Shown: positions 26,098 through 35,915 of the stretch, piece after piece
How positions within the stretch are numbered: position 1 is the first letter of the stretch
Layout of the letters: each line of letters starts with the position of its first letter
Source: Glaciecola nitratireducens FR1064
GTDB taxonomy: Bacteria > Pseudomonadota > Gammaproteobacteria > Enterobacterales > Alteromonadaceae
DNA: 64,000 bases
Reading direction: 5' to 3'
Assembly (NCBI RefSeq): GCF_000226565.1
Contig: NC_016041.1
Location: 3,782,001-3,846,000 of the forward strand
Program-made: the position numbers and the translations under genes
The notes under the pieces: model-generated
The model's input: only the letters and a program-made list of their open reading frames with translations
Databases searched by the model: none
Told to the model about the DNA's origin: nothing

Positions 26098-27957
26098 TTA
26101 ATATGAAACAGCGAAGTTTAAAGACAAGAAGTCTTTATCTTCTAGTATGTTGTGACTGCCGCCAGAAAATGCACGATAACCAAGCGTCATACTGTATTTC
26201 TGTTGATACAAAGCTTCTAACGATACGCCGAAAGATTTGGCACCTTCGTTGAACTGCTGACCTGGATCTGGAGAATACCCATTGACGTCATGCTGCCAAT
26301 CTATCGTAGGTTTTAAGCTAATACCGGCAAAGACGTTGGTATACTCTAACACGCCTCTAATACGGTAACCCCAAGCTGTGTCGGTAACATAACCGTCGGC
26401 TTCACAATCACCGCCTATAGCACCCGCAGCCTCAAGGTTTGTACAATTCGTACCGCCACCCAAATCAAAGTCGCCTAATCCAAATACGGAGTTACGTCCA
26501 TAACGCTGATCAGCATCTTCGATACCATCAGTGAAGATGATACCGGCTTCTCCGATAACCGTTAAACGCGAAGCGCCTAATACACGCTCGAAGAAATGTA
26601 GTGCCGTGACTTGCATTTGAGTAACGTCAAACTCATCATATCCACGAATTTCTTCGCCACGACCAGCAGCAACTACGCGAGAGGAGTAAGGGAAGAGTGG
26701 GCTCTCAGAGAGCACACCATTAAGTAGTTCAGGACCATTGATTTGTATGGGCGTATCCGGCTTATATGAAATCTCACCTGAGACAGCCGTACCACCTATA
26801 TTGGTTGCAAAGCTAGCTCCATAATACTGAAGATCTTCAGGAAAGACGATACGGTATGATGGGTTTAGTGATGACAACGCGCCACCAGTGGGATCGAGGG
26901 CTGATGGTATAAATACTGAACCCACGGCTTCTGGTATTGCAGTTCTAATCGAATTAATTAGTGGCAATCTCGAGTGCAGGTTCATGAAATACAGACCGAA
27001 TTCTGTATCATTTAACTCTGCCGCATAGTAACGGAAAGCAAAACCATATTGGCCACCGTCATCAGGCTCATCATCACCTCTTCTTGACGTGTCTGGAGCA
27101 TTATCATAAGCACGACGGTCCGCAAAGAAACCACCCGCTAGCGCCTGCCTATCTGGAACCGCAATCGTTACAGCAAAACAGCCGTCTGCTGCAAAGTCAG
27201 CGCCAGAAAAATACGTGCCGCATCCATCAATTTGAGTTTTTTCCCACTCGTATTGATAGAAAGCTTCAATCGTTAGGTTTGCAGAAACGCCAGCGTTAAT
27301 GTAAGCCATGCCTACAGGAAGAAGACCTTCTTTCAATTCTGCGCCAGGACGACGAAGCGCATTAACATCGAATGGATTTGTCGAATTCAATCCACCTTGG
27401 ATAAATGTACTTTCACCCCAGCTGATTACTTGACGACCCAGTCTAAATTCAACGGGTGCCTGACCAACATCGAAACTGCTGTAAAAATAAGCATCCATTA
27501 ATTCGATGCCTGAAAATTTTGCAAAATCAGCAAAACCATCATCATTTAGTGGTGCGCCAGGAGTATAACCATTTGGCGAATGCCCATGCGGTCGAGACTC
27601 ATCTTTTAGTTCTTTGTCATACCAATATTTAACGCGAGCAAAAAAGCCATAATTGTCTTTCGAAAGCTGTATATCGTGAGAGCCTTTGATAATTTTTGAA
27701 AATGTATCATTTTTACCAAAGTTTAGGTTGCCGTCATCCGTAGTTGTCGTGCCGCCTGTGCCGCCATTAAGCTCACCAATAAAGCGGGGATTGGCGTCTT
27801 TCAATCGCCAGCTTGCACCCATAGAAAGTTGCGAAGTCACCTGCAGATGAATGCCATCATCTTCGCCAAAATAGAAATCTGCGCCATTCGCCGCACCAGC
27901 ATAGAGAGCTCCGCAAACAAGCGACGCTACCATGGTTTTATTTAAGTTTTTGTTCAT
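26098..27957 (-). CDS. DUF1302 outer-membrane protein
   Basis: A 619-residue protein with a signal peptide (to about residue 25) and a beta-rich body of alternating short strands, e.g. RLGRQVISWGESTFIQGGLN, the region by which the DUF1302 family is easily recognised. It is predicted to form an outer-membrane barrel. The family pairs with DUF1329 proteins, and the two are linked to uptake or export of hydrophobic compounds (lipids, terpenoids, steroids); none is proven here. GAGGAAGG precedes the ATG. It heads the minus-strand operon, divergent from an AraC regulator across 167 bases that should hold both promoters. Confidence 0.92.
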   Translation of the reverse strand: MNKNLNKTMVASLVCGALYAGAANGADFYFGEDDGIHLQVTSQLSMGASWRLKDANPRFIGELNGGTGGTTTTDDGNLNFGKNDTFSKIIKGSHDIQLSKDNYGFFARVKYWYDKELKDESRPHGHSPNGYTPGAPLNDDGFADFAKFSGIELMDAYFYSSFDVGQAPVEFRLGRQVISWGESTFIQGGLNSTNPFDVNALRRPGAELKEGLLPVGMAYINAGVSANLTIEAFYQYEWEKTQIDGCGTYFSGADFAADGCFAVTIAVPDRQALAGGFFADRRAYDNAPDTSRRGDDEPDDGGQYGFAFRYYAAELNDTEFGLYFMNLHSRLPLINSIRTAIPEAVGSVFIPSALDPTGGALSSLNPSYRIVFPEDLQYYGASFATNIGGTAVSGEISYKPDTPIQINGPELLNGVLSESPLFPYSSRVVAAGRGEEIRGYDEFDVTQMQVTALHFFERVLGASRLTVIGEAGIIFTDGIEDADQRYGRNSVFGLGDFDLGGGTNCTNLEAAGAIGGDCEADGYVTDTAWGYRIRGVLEYTNVFAGISLKPTIDWQHDVNGYSPDPGQQFNEGAKSFGVSLEALYQQKYSMTLGYRAFSGGSHNILEDKDFLSLNFAVSY

Positions 27958-28124
27958 ATACCTTCCTCTATGGGAGTATTTACAGTTCGTTTACATTTGT
28001 AACATATAATTAAACTAGCATAAACGTTAAGCTATCTGTGCCAATTGATTGTCATTTCATGCAAATTATTTATAATCTCTACTCTAGTCTCCTTTCTTTA
28101 ATATAACTCATAGGGCTTTTTAGT

Positions 28125-29147
28125 TTGCCAAATTACTATTCGACGTTAAGTGGTTGGTTAATACCGTTTTCAAGAGCAATGGAGAGTAATGGCCTCAATT
28201 TTCAGGCTGAATGCACTGAGTGCCAGATATCGTTAACCGATTTAAACAATTTAGAGTCGCGCCTTGCTGCCGACAAACTCGCAACATTGATGCGCCATTG
28301 TAATCAAAAATTGAATCGTCGCGACTTTGCAACTGAAGTGGCCAAACATTTTCATCCTTCGATGTTTCATGCCTTAGGGTATGCGATGATGTCTTCGTCT
28401 TCTTTACACGATGCATTAGAGCGCTTAGCGCGCTACAAACGCGTGGTTTCGAATACTTGCACAATAGAAATGACCGAGCACGATAATGATCTGCTGTTTG
28501 AAATGCACATTGATACCTATCCAGATTCCAAACGTCCAGTTCTTGAAGCCTGTTTAGTAGAAACTTTTTTAGCCACTATTGTGACTTTCTCTCGGGAGCT
28601 TGTGGGCTCAAATATGTCGCCAAAAATGGTGAAATTGACGGCAGCTAAGCCTGATATTGATGATGAGTATTTGGAAGCGTTTTTTAACTGCCCAGTCGAA
28701 TATGCTTGTGAAAGTAACTCACTTACTTTCAGTCGTGAAGTTGCGGACACTAAGTTAATGGTTGGTAACACGATCATTACTCAAATACATGAAAAAATAT
28801 TGGATGAGTTGCTTAACAGAATTGATAAAGACGACTTAATCTACTTAGTTAAAACAATTATATACAGAGAGCTCCCAATGGGCGCCCCCTCTCAAAATGA
28901 CATAGCAAAACAGCTCGGCATGAGCTTACGCAACTTACAGCGAAAACTCGTTGATAAGGGCACAACTTACAAAGACCTGTTAGACACAACGAGAAAAAAG
29001 CTGGCATTGGACTATATTCGTCAGCAGCATATTTCATTCAGTGAAACAGGTTACTTGGTTGGGTTTGCTAGCGTAAGTAACTTCAATAGAGCATTCAAAC
29101 GCTGGACGAATAAAACACCTACCGAATATAGAAGTTCTGAAATGTAG
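28125..29147 (+). CDS. AraC-family transcriptional regulator
   Basis: A 340-residue regulator with an N-terminal ligand-binding domain of the kind found in OruR/ArgR-like AraC proteins (about 20-205) and two helix-turn-helix motifs at the C-terminus (about 250-335: SQNDIAKQLGMSLRNLQRKL, then SFSETGYLVGFASVSNFNRA and KTPTEYR). The first start is TTG 28125; ATG 28179 is an alternative. It sits between the divergent DUF1302-DUF1329 operon and the plus-strand YCF48-RND-ALDH-ligase-GMC run, so it is the obvious candidate controller of both. AraC-type AlkR regulates alkane use in Acinetobacter, which is a loose functional parallel only. Confidence 0.92.
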   Translation: MPNYYSTLSGWLIPFSRAMESNGLNFQAECTECQISLTDLNNLESRLAADKLATLMRHCNQKLNRRDFATEVAKHFHPSMFHALGYAMMSSSSLHDALERLARYKRVVSNTCTIEMTEHDNDLLFEMHIDTYPDSKRPVLEACLVETFLATIVTFSRELVGSNMSPKMVKLTAAKPDIDDEYLEAFFNCPVEYACESNSLTFSREVADTKLMVGNTIITQIHEKILDELLNRIDKDDLIYLVKTIIYRELPMGAPSQNDIAKQLGMSLRNLQRKLVDKGTTYKDLLDTTRKKLALDYIRQQHISFSETGYLVGFASVSNFNRAFKRWTNKTPTEYRSSEM

Positions 29148-29172
29148 AATAGGTAACGACCTATTCTATTTT
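29146..29172 (+). terminator. Terminator of the AraC regulator gene
   Basis: Perfect 9-base stem AGAATAGGT / ACCTATTCT with loop AACG, starting within the TAG stop codon, followed by ATTTT. Confidence 0.7.
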
Positions 29173-29299
29173 CACAAGCAAAAATACCCCAATAAAATGT
29201 GAATGCTGAGATAAGCATTTGGCATGTAAAAACAAGACATATTTGTTAATTTTGTTAAATTTGTGTTACTCAAAGTTTTAATGTGTTTTGGAATTGTCA

Positions 29300-30454
29300 T
29301 TGAAAAAAATCATTAGTGGGTGTCTTTCCCTTTTATGCTGTTCGGGGCTGCTATTCAGCTCAGGGCTCTTATTCAGCTCAGGGCTGTACGCGCAAAATAA
29401 GTTAGAGCTATTAAACGAGCCGGCTCTCGAAAGCCAACTGGCGAGTAAAAGCGTTTTACTCAACATGATTGCGCACGACGGCGGTTACATCGCCGTTGGC
29501 GAGCGTGGTCATATCATTGATTGGAAGACACCTGAGCAGTGGTCACAATTCGCTGTTCCCGTTAGCGTTACTATCACCGATGTCAGCAAGCTTGCAAACG
29601 GTGACTTGGTTGCAGTTGGCCACGATGCCGTTATCTTACTCTTCAAACAAGAAAGCCAAGAATGGATAAAAGTATTCGACGGCTACAGCTTAACCGACTT
29701 ACTAATAACATCATTAGGCAAACAAATTGAGGCGCAAGAGCTACGCTTAGAAAGTTTGCCGCCTGATGCGAGTAAGTATGACGAAGAATATTATTTAGAA
29801 GATTTACAGTTTGCGCTCGAAGATGCGCAAAAGGAAAAAGAAGCAGGCCCTAACAAACCCCTTCTCTCCGTCATAACAGCAGATAACGGTACTGTTTTTG
29901 CGACCGGCGCTTACGGCACTCTATTGCAAAGCAAAGACAATGGGCAAACCTGGGAATTCATAAACAACAGGGTCGACAACGAAAGTAAATTTCATCTCAA
30001 CGCAATTACAAAAGACGCCAATGGTAATCTTTTTATCGTGGGTGAAAATGCAGTGGCCGCAAAATCAAGCGATAACGGTGAAAGCTGGGAAAGAATGGAT
30101 TTGTCATACAACGGCAGCTTTTTTGGTATCGAGGCATCGCCTAATTCTGATCATCTCGTCGCTTTTGGCTTACAAGGGCATATCGCCGTATCAGACGATA
30201 GCGGCGAGAACTGGGTTTTACTTCCAAAATCGCTTTCGATTTCCTTTTTGGGTGGAACCATTGACGAAAACGGCACTGCCTATCTAGTTGGGCATGGCGG
30301 ACTTATCCTAACCTTCCCTCTAACAAACCCTGAAAATCAAAGCATTTACAAACATCCGTCTGGAAGCACCTTCGCTTCTGTAATGTTGACAAGCGATAAG
30401 CAACTCGTGCTGGCTGGTCAACTTGGTATAAAACGATGGACCATCGGTAACTAA
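29300..30454 (+). CDS. YCF48/BNR-repeat beta-propeller exported protein
   Basis: About 384 residues: a signal peptide ending SSGLYA-Q and a beta-propeller made of YCF48/sialidase-like repeats. The blade motif SxDNGxxW recurs, e.g. SKDNGQTWEF, SSDNGESWER and SDDSGENWVL. YCF48-type proteins are best known as photosystem II assembly factors, but exported bacterial forms are common next to DUF1302/DUF1329/RND sets, as here, and probably act as a periplasmic partner of the RND transporter. TTG 29300 is chosen (GGA at 7 nt); in-frame TTG codons at 29288 and 29294 are alternatives. The signal-peptide coding sequence contains an 18-base tandem duplication. Confidence 0.85.
   Translation: MKKIISGCLSLLCCSGLLFSSGLLFSSGLYAQNKLELLNEPALESQLASKSVLLNMIAHDGGYIAVGERGHIIDWKTPEQWSQFAVPVSVTITDVSKLANGDLVAVGHDAVILLFKQESQEWIKVFDGYSLTDLLITSLGKQIEAQELRLESLPPDASKYDEEYYLEDLQFALEDAQKEKEAGPNKPLLSVITADNGTVFATGAYGTLLQSKDNGQTWEFINNRVDNESKFHLNAITKDANGNLFIVGENAVAAKSSDNGESWERMDLSYNGSFFGIEASPNSDHLVAFGLQGHIAVSDDSGENWVLLPKSLSISFLGGTIDENGTAYLVGHGGLILTFPLTNPENQSIYKHPSGSTFASVMLTSDKQLVLAGQLGIKRWTIGN
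29352..29385 (+). repeat. 18-bp-period tandem duplication in a signal-peptide coding region
   Basis: TATTCAGCTCAGGGCT occurs at 29352-29367 and again at 29370-29385, adding six in-frame residues (a second SGLLFS) to the hydrophobic core of the YCF48-like protein's signal peptide. A decayed third copy precedes it. Confidence 0.8.
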
Positions 30455-30463
30455 GGAATCAAC

Positions 30464-32845
30464 ATGTCTTCAACACACTTATCTACCGAGCGAATTATTG
30501 AAAAAATGATGTTTGCAAACCGCAAACTGATTCTTTTCATCCTCACGATTATCTTTGCTTTTTTAGCTACTGAAGCGATTCAAGTAAAACCAGAAGCCAG
30601 TTTTAGCAAAATGGTGCCGGGTGATCATGAGTTCATTAATAACTATAAAGCCTATCAAAGCGAATTAGCCGACTTAGGAAATGTCATTCGTGTCATTGTT
30701 GAAACCGAAGAAGGCGACATTTTCACACAGGAGTTTCAACAAACGCTAAGACAAGTCACTGACGATGTCTTCTTTATCCCCGGTGTAAATCGTAACGCCT
30801 TAAAGAGTCTTTGGACACCTAGCGTACGCTGGCAGGAAGTGACAGAAGAAGGCTTTGTAGGCGGCGCTGTTGTGCCCGATGGCTATGACGGTTCCGACAG
30901 TATGCTAGAACAACTTAAAACTAACGTATTTAAGTCTGGTCAAGTTGGCGTGCTGGTTGGTAATGACTTCAAATCGGCGATTGTGCTCGCCCCACTGCAG
31001 GAGAAAAACCCAGAAACAGGTCTGCCTCTCGATTATCGCGAGCTGTCAGAAAAGCTCGAGCAAGACATTCGCGATAAGTATGACGACGACACAATCAATA
31101 TTCGCATCGTTGGCTTTGCAAAAGTCGTTGGCGACCTGATAGACGGCGCAGTTCAAGTTGTCATTTTCTTCGGCTTGGCTGTCGTGATCACCTTCGTTTT
31201 ATTGCTTTTATACTCTCGCTGTTTGCGCAGTACGATCGTTGTCCTCGTGTTTTCAATACTGGCGGTTATTAGTCAACTCGGCATACTTAATTTACTAGGC
31301 TTTGGGGTGAATCCTTACAGTATGCTAGTGCCATTTTTGGTGTTCGCCATTGGTGTCAGTCATGGTGTGCAGATTATCACCGGCATTATTCAACATGTAA
31401 AAACCGGCTCCGATAAATTCAACGCATCCAAGTTAGCATTCCGTTCTCTCTATCTGGCCGGTATTACAGCATTAGTCAGCGACGCTATCGGTTTTACAAC
31501 ACTGATGGTAATTGATATAGGCGTTATACGAGAACTCGCTATTGCTGCCAGTATTGGTGTTGCGGTTATTATCATTACCAACCTAGTCGCTCTGCCGATT
31601 GTTATCAGTTTCATTGGCGTATCGACCGGTGGAAGAGCTCGACACACCAACAGCGCAAGCGCAGGTGATGCAGCGTCAGCAAACAAATTAGCGGCTTCAA
31701 TCGCAGGCTTTGCGCGTCCACCAAAAGCGAAATATGCCTTGGTAGTTGCCGTACTGCTAAGCATGTTAGGTTTGTATTATTCACAGTTCCTGAAAATTGG
31801 CGATCTTGACGCAGGCGCGCCTGAGTTGCGCGCAGACTCTCGCTATAACTTAGACAACGCTTACGTGGTCGAAAATTACAGTACGAGCACAGACGTATTT
31901 GTGGTGATGGCAAAAACCACGCCCGATACCTGCATTACCTACGACAATCTCACATGGATAGATAAACTACAGTGGGAAGTAAAAAACGTTAACGGTGTAC
32001 AGGATGTTAAGTCGGTAGCTAACGTCTCCAAGTTCGGCATGTTTGGCATGAATGAAGGTTCTTTGAAATGGTATGGCTTAAATCGAAATCAGTTTATGAC
32101 CAATGCATCGGTTTCAAGAACACCACCAGGATTAATCAATCAAGACTGCTCAATGGTCCCTATTCTTATCTTCTTGGACGATCACAAAGCAGATACTTTA
32201 GAAGCTGTTGTTGCCAAAGTACAAGCGTTCAAAGGAAAGTATGATTCGGGCGATGTGGAATTTTTGCTCGCCGCCGGTAATGCGGGTGTTGAAGCCGTAA
32301 CGAATATGGTTATCGAAGATGCGCAAACCGAAATGCTGATTTGGGTATATTCAGTGGTTATCGCGCTCTGTTTAATTACCTTCCGTTCAGTTAGAACCGT
32401 TATCGCCATCATTTTACCGTTAATGTTAACTTCATTATTAAGCCAAGCCCTGATGGCAAAATTAGGTATCGGCGTAAAAGTGGCAACCCTTCCTGTGATT
32501 GCCCTTGGGGTAGGTATTGGTGTTGACTACGGTATTTATATTTTCAGCAAAATAAATGAAGCTTTAGCACAGCGTAAGTCCTTGTATGACAGCTACTTGT
32601 TTGCCTTGAATCAAACCGGTAAAGCAGTTGCCTTTACTGGCCTAACCCTTGCTATCGGCGTGGCTACTTGGGTATTTTCACCCATTAAGTTCCAAGCAGA
32701 TATGGGCTTGTTGTTAACCTTTATGTTCATATTAAACATGGTTGGCGCGCTCACCTTAATTCCAGCGATTGCATGGCTACTCAGAATTGGTGCCAACAAT
32801 AATACTGAATCAGAAAATCCATCAGAGGAGCCTAATCGTGTCTAA
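30464..32845 (+). CDS. RND-superfamily (MMPL-type) transporter
   Basis: A 793-residue inner-membrane transporter with two six-helix blocks: helix 1 at about 20-38, helices 2-6 at about 225-375, and a second set at about 425-440 and 620-775. Two large periplasmic domains lie between them. It belongs to the MMPL/HpnN-like lipid-transporting branch rather than the AcrB drug branch, being shorter and lacking an adaptor gene. AAGGA lies before ATG 30464. It follows the YCF48-like gene by 9 nt and overlaps the aldehyde dehydrogenase gene. With DUF1302, DUF1329 and YCF48 it makes a recurring envelope module, probably moving a hydrophobic substrate or product; direction unknown. Confidence 0.9.
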   Translation: MSSTHLSTERIIEKMMFANRKLILFILTIIFAFLATEAIQVKPEASFSKMVPGDHEFINNYKAYQSELADLGNVIRVIVETEEGDIFTQEFQQTLRQVTDDVFFIPGVNRNALKSLWTPSVRWQEVTEEGFVGGAVVPDGYDGSDSMLEQLKTNVFKSGQVGVLVGNDFKSAIVLAPLQEKNPETGLPLDYRELSEKLEQDIRDKYDDDTINIRIVGFAKVVGDLIDGAVQVVIFFGLAVVITFVLLLLYSRCLRSTIVVLVFSILAVISQLGILNLLGFGVNPYSMLVPFLVFAIGVSHGVQIITGIIQHVKTGSDKFNASKLAFRSLYLAGITALVSDAIGFTTLMVIDIGVIRELAIAASIGVAVIIITNLVALPIVISFIGVSTGGRARHTNSASAGDAASANKLAASIAGFARPPKAKYALVVAVLLSMLGLYYSQFLKIGDLDAGAPELRADSRYNLDNAYVVENYSTSTDVFVVMAKTTPDTCITYDNLTWIDKLQWEVKNVNGVQDVKSVANVSKFGMFGMNEGSLKWYGLNRNQFMTNASVSRTPPGLINQDCSMVPILIFLDDHKADTLEAVVAKVQAFKGKYDSGDVEFLLAAGNAGVEAVTNMVIEDAQTEMLIWVYSVVIALCLITFRSVRTVIAIILPLMLTSLLSQALMAKLGIGVKVATLPVIALGVGIGVDYGIYIFSKINEALAQRKSLYDSYLFALNQTGKAVAFTGLTLAIGVATWVFSPIKFQADMGLLLTFMFILNMVGALTLIPAIAWLLRIGANNNTESENPSEEPNRV

Positions 32846-34256
32846 TTTAATTACTCAAATAGGGGAGTTAACCCCCATTCATGAAAAGCAAAAATTAGCG
32901 TTTAATGCAGATCCATTTCCTGATTATGCGACTCGAATTAACAATTTGAAAAAATTGAAGAATTTGATGTTGGACAATCAAGAAGCGCTGATAGAAGCGT
33001 TGCGATTGGATTTTGGTCAGCGCAGTGCGGATGACTCATTAATTGGCGACCTGCTAACCACGGTTTCGGGCATCAACTACACTATCAAACAATTGAAAAA
33101 GTGGATGAAGCCTAAGCGCAAACACATTGGCATCTTGTTTCAACCTGCATCTGGGCATGTTATGTGTCAACCTCTCGGTGTTATTGGCATCATTGTGCCT
33201 TGGAATTATCCAGTATTTTTATCGATGGGACCATTAACCACAGCATTAGCCGCAGGCAATCGCGCCATGCTGAAAATGTCAGAGTTCACGCCGAATACCA
33301 ATCAATTGCTCGCTGATTTGTTGGCTAGCGGATTTTCAAATGATGAAATTGCCGTCATAGGAGGCGAAGCTGATGTCGCAGCGGCTTTTTCCTCAATGCA
33401 GTTTGACCACCTATTCTTTACTGGTTCAACGCATGTAGGAAAGCTGGTGATGCAAGCAGCCGCGAAAAATCTGGTGCCTGTTACCTTAGAGCTAGGTGGA
33501 AAGTCACCCGCCATCATTGCAGATGATATGAATCTAGGCACCGCCGTTGAACGCTTTATTTTTGGCAAAACACTCAACTGTGGACAAACCTGCGTTGCAC
33601 CAGATTACATCTTTTGCCCACAGGGAAAAGTAGAACAATTGGTTTCAGAGCTGCAAACGCGATTTACGTCCATGTTTCCATGTGTCCAAGAAAATAATGA
33701 TTACACCAGCATTATCAATCAGCGCCAGTACGATCGAATTCAGAGTTTGCTAGACGACGCCGTGCAAAAAGGTGCGACAATTATTCCCTTGGCGGACGAA
33801 CAAACTGATACCTCGAAGCGAAAGATCCCGTTGACCATTGTGACTAACGTGACCGACGATATGCAAATTATGCAGGAAGAAATCTTTGGTCCTTTGCTTC
33901 CAATTAAAGAATATAAAAACCTCGAGGATGCCATCACCTACATCAATGCGAGGCCGCGCCCCCTATCCCTATACATTTACAGTTTTAATAAAAATGTTCA
34001 GCGCAAAATATTAGAAGAAACAATTGCTGGCGGTGTTTGTGTAAACGATGCGGCATTCCACGTTGCGAATGATGACCTACCTTTTGGCGGCGTTGGCGCC
34101 TCAGGTATGGGGAATTATCATGGCGAAGAAGGCTTTATTAGATTTTCACATGCTAAGTCAATACTGAAGCGAGGTAAGATATCCTTCGCTAGCCTCTTGT
34201 TTCCTCCTTATGGCAAAGCAGTACATAATTTAGTTTATAAATTTTTTATTCGATAA
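32838..34256 (+). CDS. calB: Coniferyl-aldehyde-type NAD-dependent aldehyde dehydrogenase
   Basis: A 472-residue aldehyde dehydrogenase of the coniferyl aldehyde dehydrogenase (CalB-like) group. Glu218 in LELGGKSP and the nucleophile Cys252 in NCGQTCVAPDY are in place, as is the cofactor region GVIGIIVPWNYP. The GTG start at 32838 has GAGGAG at 8 nt and overlaps the stop of the RND gene by 8 bases; a longer upstream frame lies inside that gene. A C-terminal hydrophobic/basic tail (LLFPPYGKAVHNLVYKFFIR) is often seen in membrane-associated fatty-aldehyde enzymes. In this context it probably oxidises a long-chain aldehyde to the acid; the calB name reflects the family only. Confidence 0.9.
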   Translation: MSNLITQIGELTPIHEKQKLAFNADPFPDYATRINNLKKLKNLMLDNQEALIEALRLDFGQRSADDSLIGDLLTTVSGINYTIKQLKKWMKPKRKHIGILFQPASGHVMCQPLGVIGIIVPWNYPVFLSMGPLTTALAAGNRAMLKMSEFTPNTNQLLADLLASGFSNDEIAVIGGEADVAAAFSSMQFDHLFFTGSTHVGKLVMQAAAKNLVPVTLELGGKSPAIIADDMNLGTAVERFIFGKTLNCGQTCVAPDYIFCPQGKVEQLVSELQTRFTSMFPCVQENNDYTSIINQRQYDRIQSLLDDAVQKGATIIPLADEQTDTSKRKIPLTIVTNVTDDMQIMQEEIFGPLLPIKEYKNLEDAITYINARPRPLSLYIYSFNKNVQRKILEETIAGGVCVNDAAFHVANDDLPFGGVGASGMGNYHGEEGFIRFSHAKSILKRGKISFASLLFPPYGKAVHNLVYKFFIR

Positions 34257-34276
34257 ATACGTGCAGGGAAATAAAT

Positions 34277-35833
34277 ATGACAACAATAAATAGCTTGGCC
34301 GATTTGATCGAAGAAAGGCTAACAAAATACGCAGACAAACCCGCATTCAATTGTTTAGGACAAACGCTAAGCTTTGCTGAAATTGATCAAAAGTCGCATG
34401 CATTGGCGGTTTGGTTGCAGCAGCACTCAGGACTTAAGCAAGGTGATCGAATTGTTATTCAGTTACCCAACCTTATTCAATATCCGATTGCGGCTTATGC
34501 TGCACTGCGAGCTGGGCTTGTGTTAGTAAACACCAACCCACTTTACACAACACGTGAAATGCAGCATCAGTTCAAAGATTCTGGTGCAAAAGCGATTATA
34601 ATATTAGCCGATTTATACCCTAAATTAGCTGAAATTCAATCGCAAACGGACATTCAACAGGTGATTGTGACGCAAGCTGGGGATCTAATTTCAACAGGTG
34701 AAACACCCGCAGCACCAGCAGGCACGCATCAACTGCTCGACATCCTAAATGCAGAAAGCGAGGCGTCCCTCACACCGCGTCAAAATCAAGCGCTAGACGA
34801 TGTATGTGTTTTGCAGTACACCGGCGGCACAACAGGTGTATCAAAAGGCGCAATGCTAACTAACGACAGCATTATTAACAACGCACTGCAAACTGCACCT
34901 CGACTTGGCATTGATCCTGAAGTTGGCAACGAAATTTTTGTGTGCCCACTTCCGCTTTATCACATATACGCCTTCACAGTAAATATGGTGATGCTCGCTT
35001 GCAGCGGCAACATGAATATATTAATCCCAAATCCGCGCGACATGAATGCCTTTATAGACGCAATTAAACCGTTTAAATTTACCGGTTTTGCAGGTTTAAA
35101 TACGCTTTTCATTGGTTTATGCAGTCAGCCCGATTTTCACAAGCTGGACTTTTCCGCGTTAAAGGTGACTATCTCAGGCGGAACGGCACTCACATCTTCA
35201 GCAGCCGATGTATGGATGAAGGTGACAGGATGCACAATTTCAGAAGGTTATGGCCTTTCAGAAACTTCTCCGGTTGTGTGCATGAACGAACCAGGCAAAG
35301 AAGTCATGGGAACAGTGGGATTACCATTGCCAGATACCATTATTAAGTTTATTAACCCTGAGGGCGAAGAAGTTGCCGAGGGCGAAGAAGGTGAGCTACT
35401 CGTTAGCGGTCCGCAGGTGATGAAAGGTTACTGGCAACGCGCCGACGAAACAGCAAAATCAATCACTCCCGATGGTTTTTTCAAAACGGGTGACATTGGC
35501 TTAGCTTTACCAACCGGCCATATAAAGATTGTCGATAGATTAAAAGACATGATCATTGTGTCTGGATTTAACGTCTATCCCAACGAAGTAGAGCAAGTTA
35601 TTACACAGCATGCAGATGTCGCTGAAGCAGCTGTGATTGGCGAACCATGCGAGCATTCAGGTGAAAAGGTTTGTGCCTATATTACCGTTCAGAACGACAT
35701 AAGCGAGGCGGACCTAATTGCGCACTGTCGCGAGTTTTTAACCGCTTACAAAGTGCCTAAAAAGGTAGTTGTCGTAGACGAATTGCCGAAGTCTACGGTA
35801 GGTAAAATTTTGCGCCGTGAATTACGTAAATAG
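34277..35833 (+). CDS. Acyl-CoA synthetase (AMP-forming, FadD-like)
   Basis: A 518-residue ATP-dependent acid-CoA ligase. The AMP-binding P-loop YTGGTTGVSK is at 181-190, the adenylate motif GYGLSETSP follows, and the A8/FACS motif reads DGFFKTGDIG...KIVDRLKDMIIVSGFNVYP. The C-terminal catalytic Lys is in KSTVGKILRREL. These fit long- or medium-chain fatty acyl-CoA ligases. Its gene starts 20 nt after the aldehyde dehydrogenase, so it would activate the acid that enzyme makes, feeding beta-oxidation. No beta-oxidation genes are present in the window. Confidence 0.93.
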   Translation: MTTINSLADLIEERLTKYADKPAFNCLGQTLSFAEIDQKSHALAVWLQQHSGLKQGDRIVIQLPNLIQYPIAAYAALRAGLVLVNTNPLYTTREMQHQFKDSGAKAIIILADLYPKLAEIQSQTDIQQVIVTQAGDLISTGETPAAPAGTHQLLDILNAESEASLTPRQNQALDDVCVLQYTGGTTGVSKGAMLTNDSIINNALQTAPRLGIDPEVGNEIFVCPLPLYHIYAFTVNMVMLACSGNMNILIPNPRDMNAFIDAIKPFKFTGFAGLNTLFIGLCSQPDFHKLDFSALKVTISGGTALTSSAADVWMKVTGCTISEGYGLSETSPVVCMNEPGKEVMGTVGLPLPDTIIKFINPEGEEVAEGEEGELLVSGPQVMKGYWQRADETAKSITPDGFFKTGDIGLALPTGHIKIVDRLKDMIIVSGFNVYPNEVEQVITQHADVAEAAVIGEPCEHSGEKVCAYITVQNDISEADLIAHCREFLTAYKVPKKVVVVDELPKSTVGKILRRELRK

Positions 35834-35915
35834 CAGCTTTAATTTAGCGTTTTTATAAACAAAAACCCTTGGCAATCGTTAATTAACCATCATTAATTGG
35901 CATTGGAGAAAATTC

